Assembly (NCBI GenBank): GCA_031292465.1
Contig: JARLHB010000530.1
Location: 1-15,868, forward strand
Reading direction: 5' to 3'
DNA: 15,868 bases
From: Ignavibacteriaceae bacterium
GTDB taxonomy: Bacteria > Bacteroidota > Ignavibacteria > Ignavibacteriales > Ignavibacteriaceae
Positions 6,906-13,748 of this stretch are shown here, piece after piece (position 1 is the stretch's first letter; each line of letters opens with the position of its first letter). The translations under genes and the position numbers were made by a program. Below the pieces are notes generated by a model, which did no database searches, was not told the DNA's origin, and saw only the letters and a list, made by a program, of their open reading frames with translations.

Positions 6906-7881
6906 CTACTGCCTCAAAGAATGCTCTTATATTTTCAACCGGTACACCAGGAGGTGTGTCGCACCCGGAAGAGATAACAAAATTCCTATAACCTGAAGTC
7001 TGATATAAAAGTGTTGCCGTAGCTCTAAATACTTCGGCCCGTTTCCCCATCTTAAATACATTAACAGGATCAAGATTACCCATTACAAGTATATTTTGAG
7101 GCACTTCTTTAAGAACTTCTATTATATCTATCTTATTGCCAAAATGTAAAGCGCAGGCTCCCGTAGAAACCATCGACTGAGTTACCTGGCCTGTGTTGCC
7201 GCAGTTATGAAGTACAAAAAGGAAATCATCTCTCTGAACCTCTTCAACAATTTCTTTAATATAACATGATGAAAATTCATCGCACATCTCAAGTGATAAT
7301 AAACCCGCCGCAGGTTCAGCCATTACTATTCCATTGGCGCCAGCCTTCCTCATCTCCTTTACATACTCAAGTAAAAATTTCGTACATTTTTTTAAAAGCA
7401 ATTTAATTACATCAGGTTCAATATAAAGCCCAGTCATAATTTCAGAAAGGTCGAATAATCTTCCGGCAAGTGAAAACGGCCCTATACACCCGGCTAATAC
7501 CGGCTTATCCACAATATTCTCAGCTGCCAGCTTTGCTGCTTTCAGATATTGCGGTATGCGTGCACTTTCGAGTGTGGGGATGGTCAGTTTCTCAATTGAT
7601 TCCCTGTCGCTCACAAGGCGCCCGGCAACCGTTGGTATTTCATCATCGGGAAAATTTATTTTACAACCAAAAGCTTCCGCTTCAACTGTCAGATCCATCA
7701 TCATCGTTGCAGCGGCTGTCGGGTAATTATCCTGTATGGCTTTTATTGCCTTATACTGCACTTCTCCATCTGTAACGGCTTCTTTTATCTTTTTACCAAT
7801 TAAATCTATACCGGGATGCGTCATAACTGGAATCGCACACCTTTTAGCTGATTGATTTAGGGTTTCAACCCATTTATTCAT
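6892..7881 (-). CDS. mtaA: MtaA-like methylcorrinoid methyltransferase (UroD fold)
   Basis: 329 residues from ATG 7881. The open frame continues upstream to a TTG at 7926, but the segment in between contains the GGAGG site and is unlikely to be coding; MNKWVETLNQSAKRCAIPVM is a normal family start, although GGAGG is then 16 bases away. Zinc ligands of the MtaA/MtbA/CmuA group are present as HNCGN (His225, Cys227) and SSGCDTPPGVP (Cys307). GPFSLAGRL and GIVMAEPAAGLLS are further family landmarks. In methanogens MtaA moves the methyl group from the corrinoid of MtaC to coenzyme M; in bacteria the analogous acceptor is tetrahydrofolate. It lies directly after mtaC and before the reactivation gene. 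The acceptor here is inferred, not shown. Confidence 0.87.
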   Translation of the reverse strand: MNKWVETLNQSAKRCAIPVMTHPGIDLIGKKIKEAVTDGEVQYKAIKAIQDNYPTAAATMMMDLTVEAEAFGCKINFPDDEIPTVAGRLVSDRESIEKLTIPTLESARIPQYLKAAKLAAENIVDKPVLAGCIGPFSLAGRLFDLSEIMTGLYIEPDVIKLLLKKCTKFLLEYVKEMRKAGANGIVMAEPAAGLLSLEMCDEFSSCYIKEIVEEVQRDDFLFVLHNCGNTGQVTQSMVSTGACALHFGNKIDIIEVLKEVPQNILVMGNLDPVNVFKMGKRAEVFRATATLLYQTSGYRNFVISSGCDTPPGVPVENIRAFFEAVDAFN

Positions 7882-7925
7882 ATTAATCTTCGTATATCCT
7901 CCATAATTTATTTTGTTGTTTTTCA

Positions 7926-7944
7926 ATGTTATATATTATAACAT
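7926..7944. repeat. perfect hairpin in the mtaC-mtaA gap
   Basis: ATGTTATA, TAT, TATAACAT: 8-bp arms and a 3-base loop occupying the 68-base space between the mtaC stop and the mtaA start. Low GC and no T tract argue against a terminator; an intercistronic processing or stabilising hairpin is possible. Confidence 0.4.
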
Positions 7945-7949
7945 ATATT

Positions 7950-8618
7950 TTACGCTGCAACCTTTTTCAGAAATTCAACAGCGCCCTGCGGATCAGGAGA
8001 ATAAAAGCTTGCGCCTATTTTATTACAAAATTCCTGGGACAAAGGTGCACCGCCAACAAGTATTAATTTGTCAGGATACTTATTCTTTATCTCTTTAACA
8101 ATTACTTCCATATTTGCCATTGTTGTTGTTAACAAAGCTGATAAACCCACTACACAATCCGGATATTTTTCAATCGTTTCTACGAACTTCTCCGGCTTCA
8201 CATCAACTCCAAGATCAATTACTTCCCAGCCCGAACCTTCTATTGTCATTGCAACTATATTCTTACCTATATCATGAAGATCGCCGAATACTGTCCCTAT
8301 CACAAACGTGCCTTTTCTTTTTATTTCTCCGCTTGTAAAGAACGGCTTCAGATGTTTCATAGCTGCCGTCATTGCCTTTGCAGAGATTAACATCTCCGGC
8401 ACAAACGCCCTGCCCTGTGAAAACTTCTCGCCGATTTTTGACATACCAGGTATCAATGCCTCATTCAATATTACCTGCGGTTTTATACCCTCTTCCAAAG
8501 CCATTTTACACAGTTCGTCGGCGCCATCCTGACCTTTAAGAGAGGGCGGAAACGATGATACTTTATTGATTTTTCCTAATTCTACACAATTCATTAATTT
8601 TTCTAATAAATCACTCAT
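7950..8618 (-). CDS. mtaC: corrinoid protein of a methyltransferase system (MtaC-like)
   Basis: 222 residues. The N-terminal about 90 residues are the four-helix methionine-synthase-type cap (NEALIPGMSKIGEKFSQGRAFVPEMLISAKAM). The rest is a Rossmann-like B12-binding domain with the base-off/His-on motif D113-L-H115-D-I-G118, the SALLTT segment (160-165) and VGGAP (188-192) contacting the nucleotide tail. It shuttles the methyl group: MtaB methylates its Co(I), MtaA removes it. A GGAA ribosome-binding site precedes the ATG. It lies 37 bases after mtaB, matching the usual mtaB-mtaC pairing. Other corrinoid proteins (methylamine, dimethylsulfide, methoxyaryl systems) look alike, so the MtaC label depends on the adjacent MtaB. 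Confidence 0.9.
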   Translation of the reverse strand: MSDLLEKLMNCVELGKINKVSSFPPSLKGQDGADELCKMALEEGIKPQVILNEALIPGMSKIGEKFSQGRAFVPEMLISAKAMTAAMKHLKPFFTSGEIKRKGTFVIGTVFGDLHDIGKNIVAMTIEGSGWEVIDLGVDVKPEKFVETIEKYPDCVVGLSALLTTTMANMEVIVKEIKNKYPDKLILVGGAPLSQEFCNKIGASFYSPDPQGAVEFLKKVAA

Positions 8619-8655
8619 AATAATTCCTTTCTTTATATTTATTTTTAATTTGATG

Positions 8656-10032
8656 TTATAATCCGTATTCGGCAGGAATAAATTTTGTTGTCCCTATCTC
8701 TGCAATTGTCTCTTCAACAAATTTGCTTTCATCGGTTGGTATAGTTTCAATTTCACTGCGAAGTGAATCAATCCAGATAACTTCCCTGTCCTCTAGTTTA
8801 AGCTTATCCGAATTTACAGCTTCTTCAATTATATCCAGCCCCTTAAGTGCTCCTCTAATAGAAGCATCTATATAATTTTTACCCTTAACGATCTCTCCTG
8901 CAACCTGTATTACTACATCAGGTGCCAGCACAAGCGCTTGTGGATCATGATATATATCAGAATTTACCATTAACCGTTGTAGATTTAAGATGCTGGCGCT
9001 TCCCTCTTTTATCGCCTCGTTCATTAACCTCGTATCATATTCCAACTGTTCATAATATGCTGTTGGCGCCATACCGGATAGTAATTTAATATTTTGAACC
9101 GACTCATTACTCCATAAATCTGCACAGGCTCCTGCTATATTACCTACAGGGCTTAAATGTGCACAGGCCGAGGTTTTTCCTTCCATTGAGATTGGTATCC
9201 CGGTTATTGCTTTCAAATAAACTCCCTCATAACCGCAATCCTTATCAGGACCGACAGCGCCTTCTTCTATACACACAAGCGTTCTTACTACAGTTACTAT
9301 TCTTACTACGGCTGCAAATACTTTTGGTATATATTTCTTCTCTGCCAAAACCATCGCAGTATTACCAAATCCGCATGCTGTATCTCCTGCAGGAATCTTA
9401 CCCTTCTTTAAACATATATCTACCATTTTCCGCCAAAGCATTTTCATATCCCGAACACCAAGCACGCTAAGTGCAAATATCAACTGTTTAATATTACAGT
9501 TCATCAGTGCATCATCGGAGACTTCCTTTCCGCCCGTGCTTTCTATACTTAGCAAATCCCCGCCTGCATTCAGTCCGCCTTCAAATACTTCGATCATTAA
9601 ATCTAATAGTTCGGACGTCCTTTGCTTCGGAGGGCGTTCAAATTCTCTTAAATCGTTTGGGGTCAGTCTGATTTCGCTTTTTAGCCCGTGCTTTACATAA
9701 TATTCTTCACAAACATCGTTCATCACCTTTACCAATCCTATTGCTATCTGCGGATTCTGAGTCATCTCCAGCAATGTCTCAAACTCGAAGATTAAGCCTG
9801 GTGCTTCAAGCTGCAAGGCTCTTTCCAATGCTCCGTTTACTATTTCTTTATACTGATTTGTAATGTTCGTTAGCGTACTATCATTAATAGACATTGTAGG
9901 CAAAGTGAAATTTAATTCCGGATAAACTATCCCGCCTCCGATTATAAGCCCACGACGCGTGGTTACAGGTTTTGGCGAATAACCAAAAATCAGGTCATTA
10001 CTCTTTTTAATAGATAGAGTGTTAAATCTCAT
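8656..10032 (-). CDS. mtaB: methanol:corrinoid methyltransferase
   Basis: 458 residues, the typical MtaB length. Signatures of the family are clear: GGDLLSIESTGGKEV with Glu164, GDTACGFGNTAMVLAEK with Cys220, PDKDCGYEG with Cys266, and SMEGKTSACAHLSPVGN around Cys290. Glu164 and Cys220 coincide with zinc ligands known from Methanosarcina barkeri MtaB; the third ligand there, Cys269, most likely corresponds to Cys266. The enzyme activates methanol on zinc and transfers the methyl to Co(I) of MtaC in the cytoplasm. The start codon overlaps the stop of the preceding membrane-protein gene (ATGA), implying translational coupling. Methanol as substrate follows from the family; a different methoxylated compound is possible, particularly given the sugar genes around it. 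Confidence 0.93.
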   Translation of the reverse strand: MRFNTLSIKKSNDLIFGYSPKPVTTRRGLIIGGGIVYPELNFTLPTMSINDSTLTNITNQYKEIVNGALERALQLEAPGLIFEFETLLEMTQNPQIAIGLVKVMNDVCEEYYVKHGLKSEIRLTPNDLREFERPPKQRTSELLDLMIEVFEGGLNAGGDLLSIESTGGKEVSDDALMNCNIKQLIFALSVLGVRDMKMLWRKMVDICLKKGKIPAGDTACGFGNTAMVLAEKKYIPKVFAAVVRIVTVVRTLVCIEEGAVGPDKDCGYEGVYLKAITGIPISMEGKTSACAHLSPVGNIAGACADLWSNESVQNIKLLSGMAPTAYYEQLEYDTRLMNEAIKEGSASILNLQRLMVNSDIYHDPQALVLAPDVVIQVAGEIVKGKNYIDASIRGALKGLDIIEEAVNSDKLKLEDREVIWIDSLRSEIETIPTDESKFVEETIAEIGTTKFIPAEYGL

Positions 10033-10577
10033 ATAGTCTCCTCATGAGACAGCTTTGCTTCTGCAATAACTGGAAATTTAGCCTGTATCAGTTCAAATAC
10101 ACCGAAGAGTACTCCTGCATAAAATAAATCGCCCAGCATTGTGTAATGGAAAAACGGAATTGCTGCAATGTAGCATTCGATTAATCCAGTGTAACTCATA
10201 GGATAAATTCCCCAAGCAAGCCATACTGCAAAGTTTGTGATTACAAAAAACAAAACAGACGAGGCTGTTGAAGCCAAGATAATATTAGAAATCTTCTTCC
10301 CTTTTCTTAATGAAAGCCCGATAGCGGCAATTAAAATAAAACTTAAGTAAACTGCCCACATAGTTGAATGGAAACCAAGAATTAGATCTGAAAGAAACAT
10401 CGCGGTAACCGGGATTATAAAAGCAGTCTTTTTGTTTGGAAAGTATGCACCGCCAAATAATGCCATTCCGGCTATAGGAGTAAAATTTGGATAATGGGGC
10501 ATGATTCGCATAAACGCTGCACCAAAGATCATTAATAAAATTGTTAAAATTCTCGAATTGGTTTTTATTTTATTCAT
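10029..10577 (-). CDS. small integral membrane protein, DUF6580/ECF-S-like
   Basis: 182 residues with about five or six hydrophobic segments and a polar C-terminus. The N-terminal PHYPNFTPIAGMALFGGAYF is typical of a family of small membrane proteins (DUF6580) whose size and topology resemble substrate-binding components of ECF vitamin transporters. I know of no proven function. It is the first gene of the mta operon and overlaps mtaB by four bases, so a role tied to the corrinoid system is plausible: uptake of a corrinoid or of its lower-ligand precursor, or of the methyl substrate. No ECF ATPase or T component is in the window. An AAGGG site precedes the ATG. Function is inference; membrane location is seen. 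Confidence 0.65.
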   Translation of the reverse strand: MNKIKTNSRILTILLMIFGAAFMRIMPHYPNFTPIAGMALFGGAYFPNKKTAFIIPVTAMFLSDLILGFHSTMWAVYLSFILIAAIGLSLRKGKKISNIILASTASSVLFFVITNFAVWLAWGIYPMSYTGLIECYIAAIPFFHYTMLGDLFYAGVLFGVFELIQAKFPVIAEAKLSHEETI

Positions 10578-10650
10578 TTTGGAACCCTTTTTAATTTATG
10601 AAAATGTGATTGTACTATTAATTTTTTATAAGAATTTGGAAGGAAAGTTT

Positions 10651-10680
10651 TGGGAACAATTCTTAATTCCCAGGAATTAA
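10651..10680. promoter_or_regulatory. overlapping dyads upstream of the mta operon
   Basis: Two dyads share bases. TGGGAA (10651-10656) pairs with TTCCCA (10667-10672), and TTAATTCC (10663-10670) pairs with GGAATTAA (10673-10680) across two bases. They cannot fold at the same time. The element lies 74-103 bases before the first start codon of the operon, a position suited to an operator or a leader-RNA switch. Confidence 0.4.
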
Positions 10681-11423
10681 TTACATTTTAAATTAATTTT
10701 TATTCATACATTATCCTCAGATCTAATTTGTTATATATAATTGTTAAAATTTATTATTTGAATTGCAAATGATATGGCAATTAAAAAGATCGATAATATT
10801 TGATTTTCATTGTCCCGATTTAATAATAGAAAATATATGCCCTAAATTTGTTAATATTATCCAATTTATATATAGATATCATTTTCAGAGGTTTGTGTTT
10901 TATCTTAAACTCAGTTTTTTATCGACTTATTATAACCAATATTTTTTTAACAACTGGGATATTGTGCAATATGTATTATTACTTAATTTTATTTTGGCTG
11001 TAGGGAATTGAATAAGTCATACTAAAATCTTGAAGAATAGATTCATTCCGTAAATATTAAAAATTTGTTTTATACTTACATTCTTTCATAATTTCCAGAA
11101 TTCATTCTAGTATTAATAAAGGTTCTACTATCATTTTTAATCAATAGTCGTTAGAATCAACGACAGTTTTTAGTTGCTAGTGTTCTCTATTTTTAATATG
11201 CATTTTCATCCTCAGTATTAGTAATTAGCTTAAAGTTATTTTCATTATTAAATAGAAAAACTTACATTCGAATCAATTTTTAATCGCTCTGCCTTAATTG
11301 CAAGTTAATGTTTGGTATGATATTCCACGAATTAAATTTTGTAAATTCTTTGTGTCCCACTGGCATTGAGCAAGTATCTGAGAATGTCTTTAACAAGAGA
11401 GACTTTTTTAGAGCGTACTTCAA

Positions 11424-11457
11424 AAATTTCAAAGGTTTTCGAAAACCTTTGAAATTT
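11424..11457. promoter_or_regulatory. 34-bp perfect palindrome: LacI operator and/or lacI terminator
   Basis: A perfect 17+17 palindrome centred on CG (between 11440 and 11441), 15 bases past the lacI stop. Its inner part includes TTTTCGAAAACCTTTGAAA, a 19-base stretch also present at the lacI promoter. The central CG and two-fold symmetry are normal for LacI-family operators. As minus-strand RNA it would fold into a 15-bp or longer stem with a UUCG loop and end in a short U run, so it could also terminate lacI. Both roles may coexist. Confidence 0.7.
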
Positions 11458-11471
11458 AATTTAAAAAATAA

Positions 11472-12509
11472 TTACTTATATAAAAAATTCTTTTCAAGAA
11501 TTTCATAATCTATTATAATGTCCGAATAACTTTCATTCTTATCTTTTTTTTCAATCATTCTAATAAGCAAATCGGTTGAAGATTTTCCCAATTGATATGG
11601 ATTTTGGAATACAGTATAAAATGGTATCCCTAGCCTATAGACTATATCATTATCTCCAAAGTCACCAAGGATAACATCTTTGGGAATAGATATATTTCTT
11701 TCAAGAAGAGCTCTCCCTACGCCATATGTCACAAGTCCGCCGATGCTTACTATTCCATCAATTCTTATGCCCGAGTCTAGCAACGTTAACATAGTTTTGT
11801 AACTGTCTTCGGAATTCCTAAAAGTTTGTCTTACCAAATCTTTATTAAATGGAATGTCATTTTTTTCTAGAGCCATTTTATAGCCTAGATATCTATCACT
11901 AAATAATTGTGAGCCTGATATTGGACCAAGAAATAAAATATTTTTTTTATTTTGTTTAATTATTCTAGAAGTCAATTCGAAAGAGGCTTGCACATCATTT
12001 ATTTTAACACTTTTATATTTCAAACTCTCGTCGACATTTCTATCCCAACATACAACTTTAATTCCTTCATCTTTAAATTTCTTATAAAGTTTGAAATTAT
12101 TTTTACTGCCAATCGAATTTAATAATATTCCATCCACTCCAATATCAGATAAGAATTCTAATTTCTCTTTTTCCACTAATTCATTTTCATCATGCACTAA
12201 AATTATACATTGATATTTTTTTTCCTTGGCCTCTTCATACATTCCTCTAACTGCTTCAGAAAAAAAGGAGATTCTCAAATCCGGGACAAGAATTCCCAAA
12301 ATTCGACTTTTATTACTTATCAATGATTTTGCTAATAGATTTGGCCTATAACCAAGTTTCTCACAAGCTTTTTTAACCCTTACTTTTGTCTCCTCAGCAA
12401 TATCACTACTATTATTCAAAGCTTTTGAGATTGTTGACGGTGATAAAGATAAGATTTTTGCAACATCTACTAATCCAATTCTTTTCCTCTTTTGTTTTTT
12501 TAAATTCAT
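11472..12509 (-). CDS. LacI-family transcriptional regulator
   Basis: 345 residues. An N-terminal helix-turn-helix (LVDVAKILSLSPSTISKAL, about 13-31) is followed by the hinge helix motif NLLAKSL (57-63), whose leucine inserts at the central CG of operators. A periplasmic-binding-protein-like effector domain (about 70-345) follows, starting ILGILVPDLRISFF. The effector is probably rhamnose or an intermediate, judging from the neighbours. The gene lies 205 bases after fbp, with its own near-consensus promoter and an operator-like palindrome between the -10 box and the start, suggesting autorepression. No ribosome-binding site is evident before ATG 12509, unlike most genes here. It is more AT-rich than the enzymes around it. 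Specific symbol withheld because the target sugar is inferred. Confidence 0.92.
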   Translation of the reverse strand: MNLKKQKRKRIGLVDVAKILSLSPSTISKALNNSSDIAEETKVRVKKACEKLGYRPNLLAKSLISNKSRILGILVPDLRISFFSEAVRGMYEEAKEKKYQCIILVHDENELVEKEKLEFLSDIGVDGILLNSIGSKNNFKLYKKFKDEGIKVVCWDRNVDESLKYKSVKINDVQASFELTSRIIKQNKKNILFLGPISGSQLFSDRYLGYKMALEKNDIPFNKDLVRQTFRNSEDSYKTMLTLLDSGIRIDGIVSIGGLVTYGVGRALLERNISIPKDVILGDFGDNDIVYRLGIPFYTVFQNPYQLGKSSTDLLIRMIEKKDKNESYSDIIIDYEILEKNFLYK

Positions 12510-12601
12510 TTTTATTTTAGATAAAGTAATGGTAAGGAAATCTTTAGAAACAGATAATTACAGCTTCGCCACATAAGTCACAGAATTAATTAGATTCTAC
12601 T

Positions 12602-12626
12602 AAAACCTTTTCGAAAACCTTTGAAA
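12602..12626. promoter_or_regulatory. operator-like site at the lacI promoter
   Basis: Imperfect palindrome centred on CG (12611/12612). The right arm CGAAAACCTTTGAAA is identical to the site at 11440-11454; the left arm has CC where perfect symmetry needs GG. It lies directly downstream of the -10 box and overlaps the expected transcription start, the classic place for repression. It probably mediates lacI autoregulation. Confidence 0.65.
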
Positions 12627-12653
12627 ATTATATTAGTTCATTCAAAAAGTCAA
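12627..12653 (-). promoter_or_regulatory. sigma-70-type promoter of lacI
   Basis: On the minus strand, TTGACT (12648-12653) and TATAAT (12627-12632), nearly perfect -35 and -10 boxes, with a 15-base spacer that is shorter than optimal. The predicted start is about 110 bases upstream of the lacI ATG. Confidence 0.55.
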
Positions 12654-12690
12654 GTATAAATCATAATATTTTTTTAATGTCCTGTTTTAA

Positions 12691-12702
12691 TACGATATCG
12701 TA
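12691..12702. promoter_or_regulatory. short palindrome after fbp
   Basis: TACGATATCGTA, a perfect 12-bp palindrome 13 bases past the fbp stop and upstream of the lacI promoter. No T run follows, so it is not a terminator by itself. It may be a regulator site or chance. Confidence 0.25.
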
Positions 12703-12714
12703 ATCTTGATTCTT

Positions 12715-13731
12715 TTATTTTCGAGAATTTCCTTTCATAAACTCTTCAACCAACTCCACGTCATATTTACTGCCTATGTACAGTGGTGATCGTTCATGAA
12801 GTTTTTCTGGCTGCACTTCCATTATCCTCTTTCTTCCGTTGATTGCTTTGCCTCCTGCGGCTTCTACTATCATTGCCATTGGGTTGCATTCGTACATCAG
12901 CCGTAATTTCCCATCCGGGTACCTGTTATCCGAAGGGTACATAAATATTCCTCCGTAAAGCAGAGTTCTGTGTAAGTCTGCCACCATTGACCCCACATAC
13001 CTTAGCGAGTATGGCCTGCCCGTTTCTTTGTCTTCTTCTTTAAGGTAATTTATATACATCTTTAGACCATCTTCCCAGTGAAGATAATTGCCTTCATTTA
13101 TACTGTATATCTGGGCTTTTTTAGGTATCCTTATATTATCATGTGACAGCAGGAACTCCCCGAACAAAGGATCAAGCGTAAAACCATGCACACTCTCTCC
13201 TGTTGTATAGACAAGGATGGTGCTTGAGCCATATAGTACATATCCCGCGGCTATCTGTTTTATCCCCTGTTGAAGGCAGTCTTCCATTATTCCGGGCTTA
13301 CCGTCTGAAGTAAGGCGCTTATATATTGAGAAAATTGTGCCTATGCTGTTGTTTACTTCTATATTTGAGGAGCCGTCAAGAGGGTCGAAGAAAAGTATAT
13401 ATTTACCTAATTTATGTTTTGCAGGTATATGAATGATATTTTCCTTTTCCTCCGATACAAGCGCGCAGAAATGCCCGCCATGGTCCATTGCCTTTACCAA
13501 TATATCATGCGCAAACATATCCAGCTTCTTTACCTGCTCGCCATGTATGTTGCTGCTGCCTGTAAAGCCAAGTATATTACTAAGCCCTGCTTTGTTTACT
13601 TCCAGTGAGATTATCTTAGCAGCCAGAGACAAATCAGAAAGTAGTTTGGATAATTCTCCCGTTGCCTCAGGGTGTTTTTTCTTGCCTTCTATTATGTGGC
13701 GCGCTAAGGTCATAAATCTGGTTTTAGTCAT
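12715..13731 (-). CDS. fbp: class I fructose-1,6-bisphosphatase
   Basis: 338 residues, the usual class I length. Metal and substrate residues are intact: SEE (93-95), DPLDGSSN (116-123), the Arg/Tyr-bearing NRYPDGKLRLMYECNPM (269-285, Glu281) and GGIFMYP (260-266). It hydrolyses fructose-1,6-bisphosphate to fructose-6-phosphate in the cytoplasm, the committed gluconeogenic step. Its place 17 bases after the aldolase gene in the same orientation indicates co-transcription. That makes sense because rhamnose catabolism releases DHAP, and hexose phosphates must then be made by gluconeogenesis. No strong ribosome-binding site is visible before ATG 13731, so translational coupling to the aldolase is likely. 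A decayed copy lies at 1900-2925. Confidence 0.95.
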   Translation of the reverse strand: MTKTRFMTLARHIIEGKKKHPEATGELSKLLSDLSLAAKIISLEVNKAGLSNILGFTGSSNIHGEQVKKLDMFAHDILVKAMDHGGHFCALVSEEKENIIHIPAKHKLGKYILFFDPLDGSSNIEVNNSIGTIFSIYKRLTSDGKPGIMEDCLQQGIKQIAAGYVLYGSSTILVYTTGESVHGFTLDPLFGEFLLSHDNIRIPKKAQIYSINEGNYLHWEDGLKMYINYLKEEDKETGRPYSLRYVGSMVADLHRTLLYGGIFMYPSDNRYPDGKLRLMYECNPMAMIVEAAGGKAINGRKRIMEVQPEKLHERSPLYIGSKYDVELVEEFMKGNSRK

Positions 13732-13748
13732 TGCTTATTTTTACCGTC

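Larger units (their letters stand above)
10578..11471. other. 894-base AT-rich gap between lacI and the mta operon
   Basis: No gene is supported. A plus-strand 82-codon frame (10763-11011) is a low-complexity AT-rich frame without ribosome-binding site. A plus-strand 66-codon frame (11308-11508) has a less AT-biased centre (about 11345-11415) but matches nothing I recognise and runs into the antisense of lacI. Short dyads include AATTGC / GCAATT (10761-10782) and GTCGTT / AACGAC (11147-11164), the latter followed by a plus-strand T run. The mta operon promoter should lie in this stretch. I found no cobalamin riboswitch consensus on either strand. Confidence 0.5.

Noticed and set aside
4894..7881. 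Heme uroporphyrinogen decarboxylase (HemE) for the two UroD-fold proteins
   Set aside because: Both carry the H-x-C zinc motif of methyltransferases and lack the HemE N-terminal arginine signature.
7882..7926. TTG-initiated extension of MtaA
   Set aside because: The extra 15 codons contain a GGAGG ribosome-binding site, and the family N-terminus begins at ATG 7881.
10763..11011. 82-codon plus-strand frame as a small membrane protein
   Set aside because: Hydrophobic residues follow from extreme AT content; there is no ribosome-binding site and no recognisable family.
10578..11471. Cobalamin riboswitch upstream of the corrinoid operon
   Set aside because: No B12-box consensus on either strand. 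A CCACTGGCATTGAGC string at about 11357 is a chance resemblance on the wrong strand.
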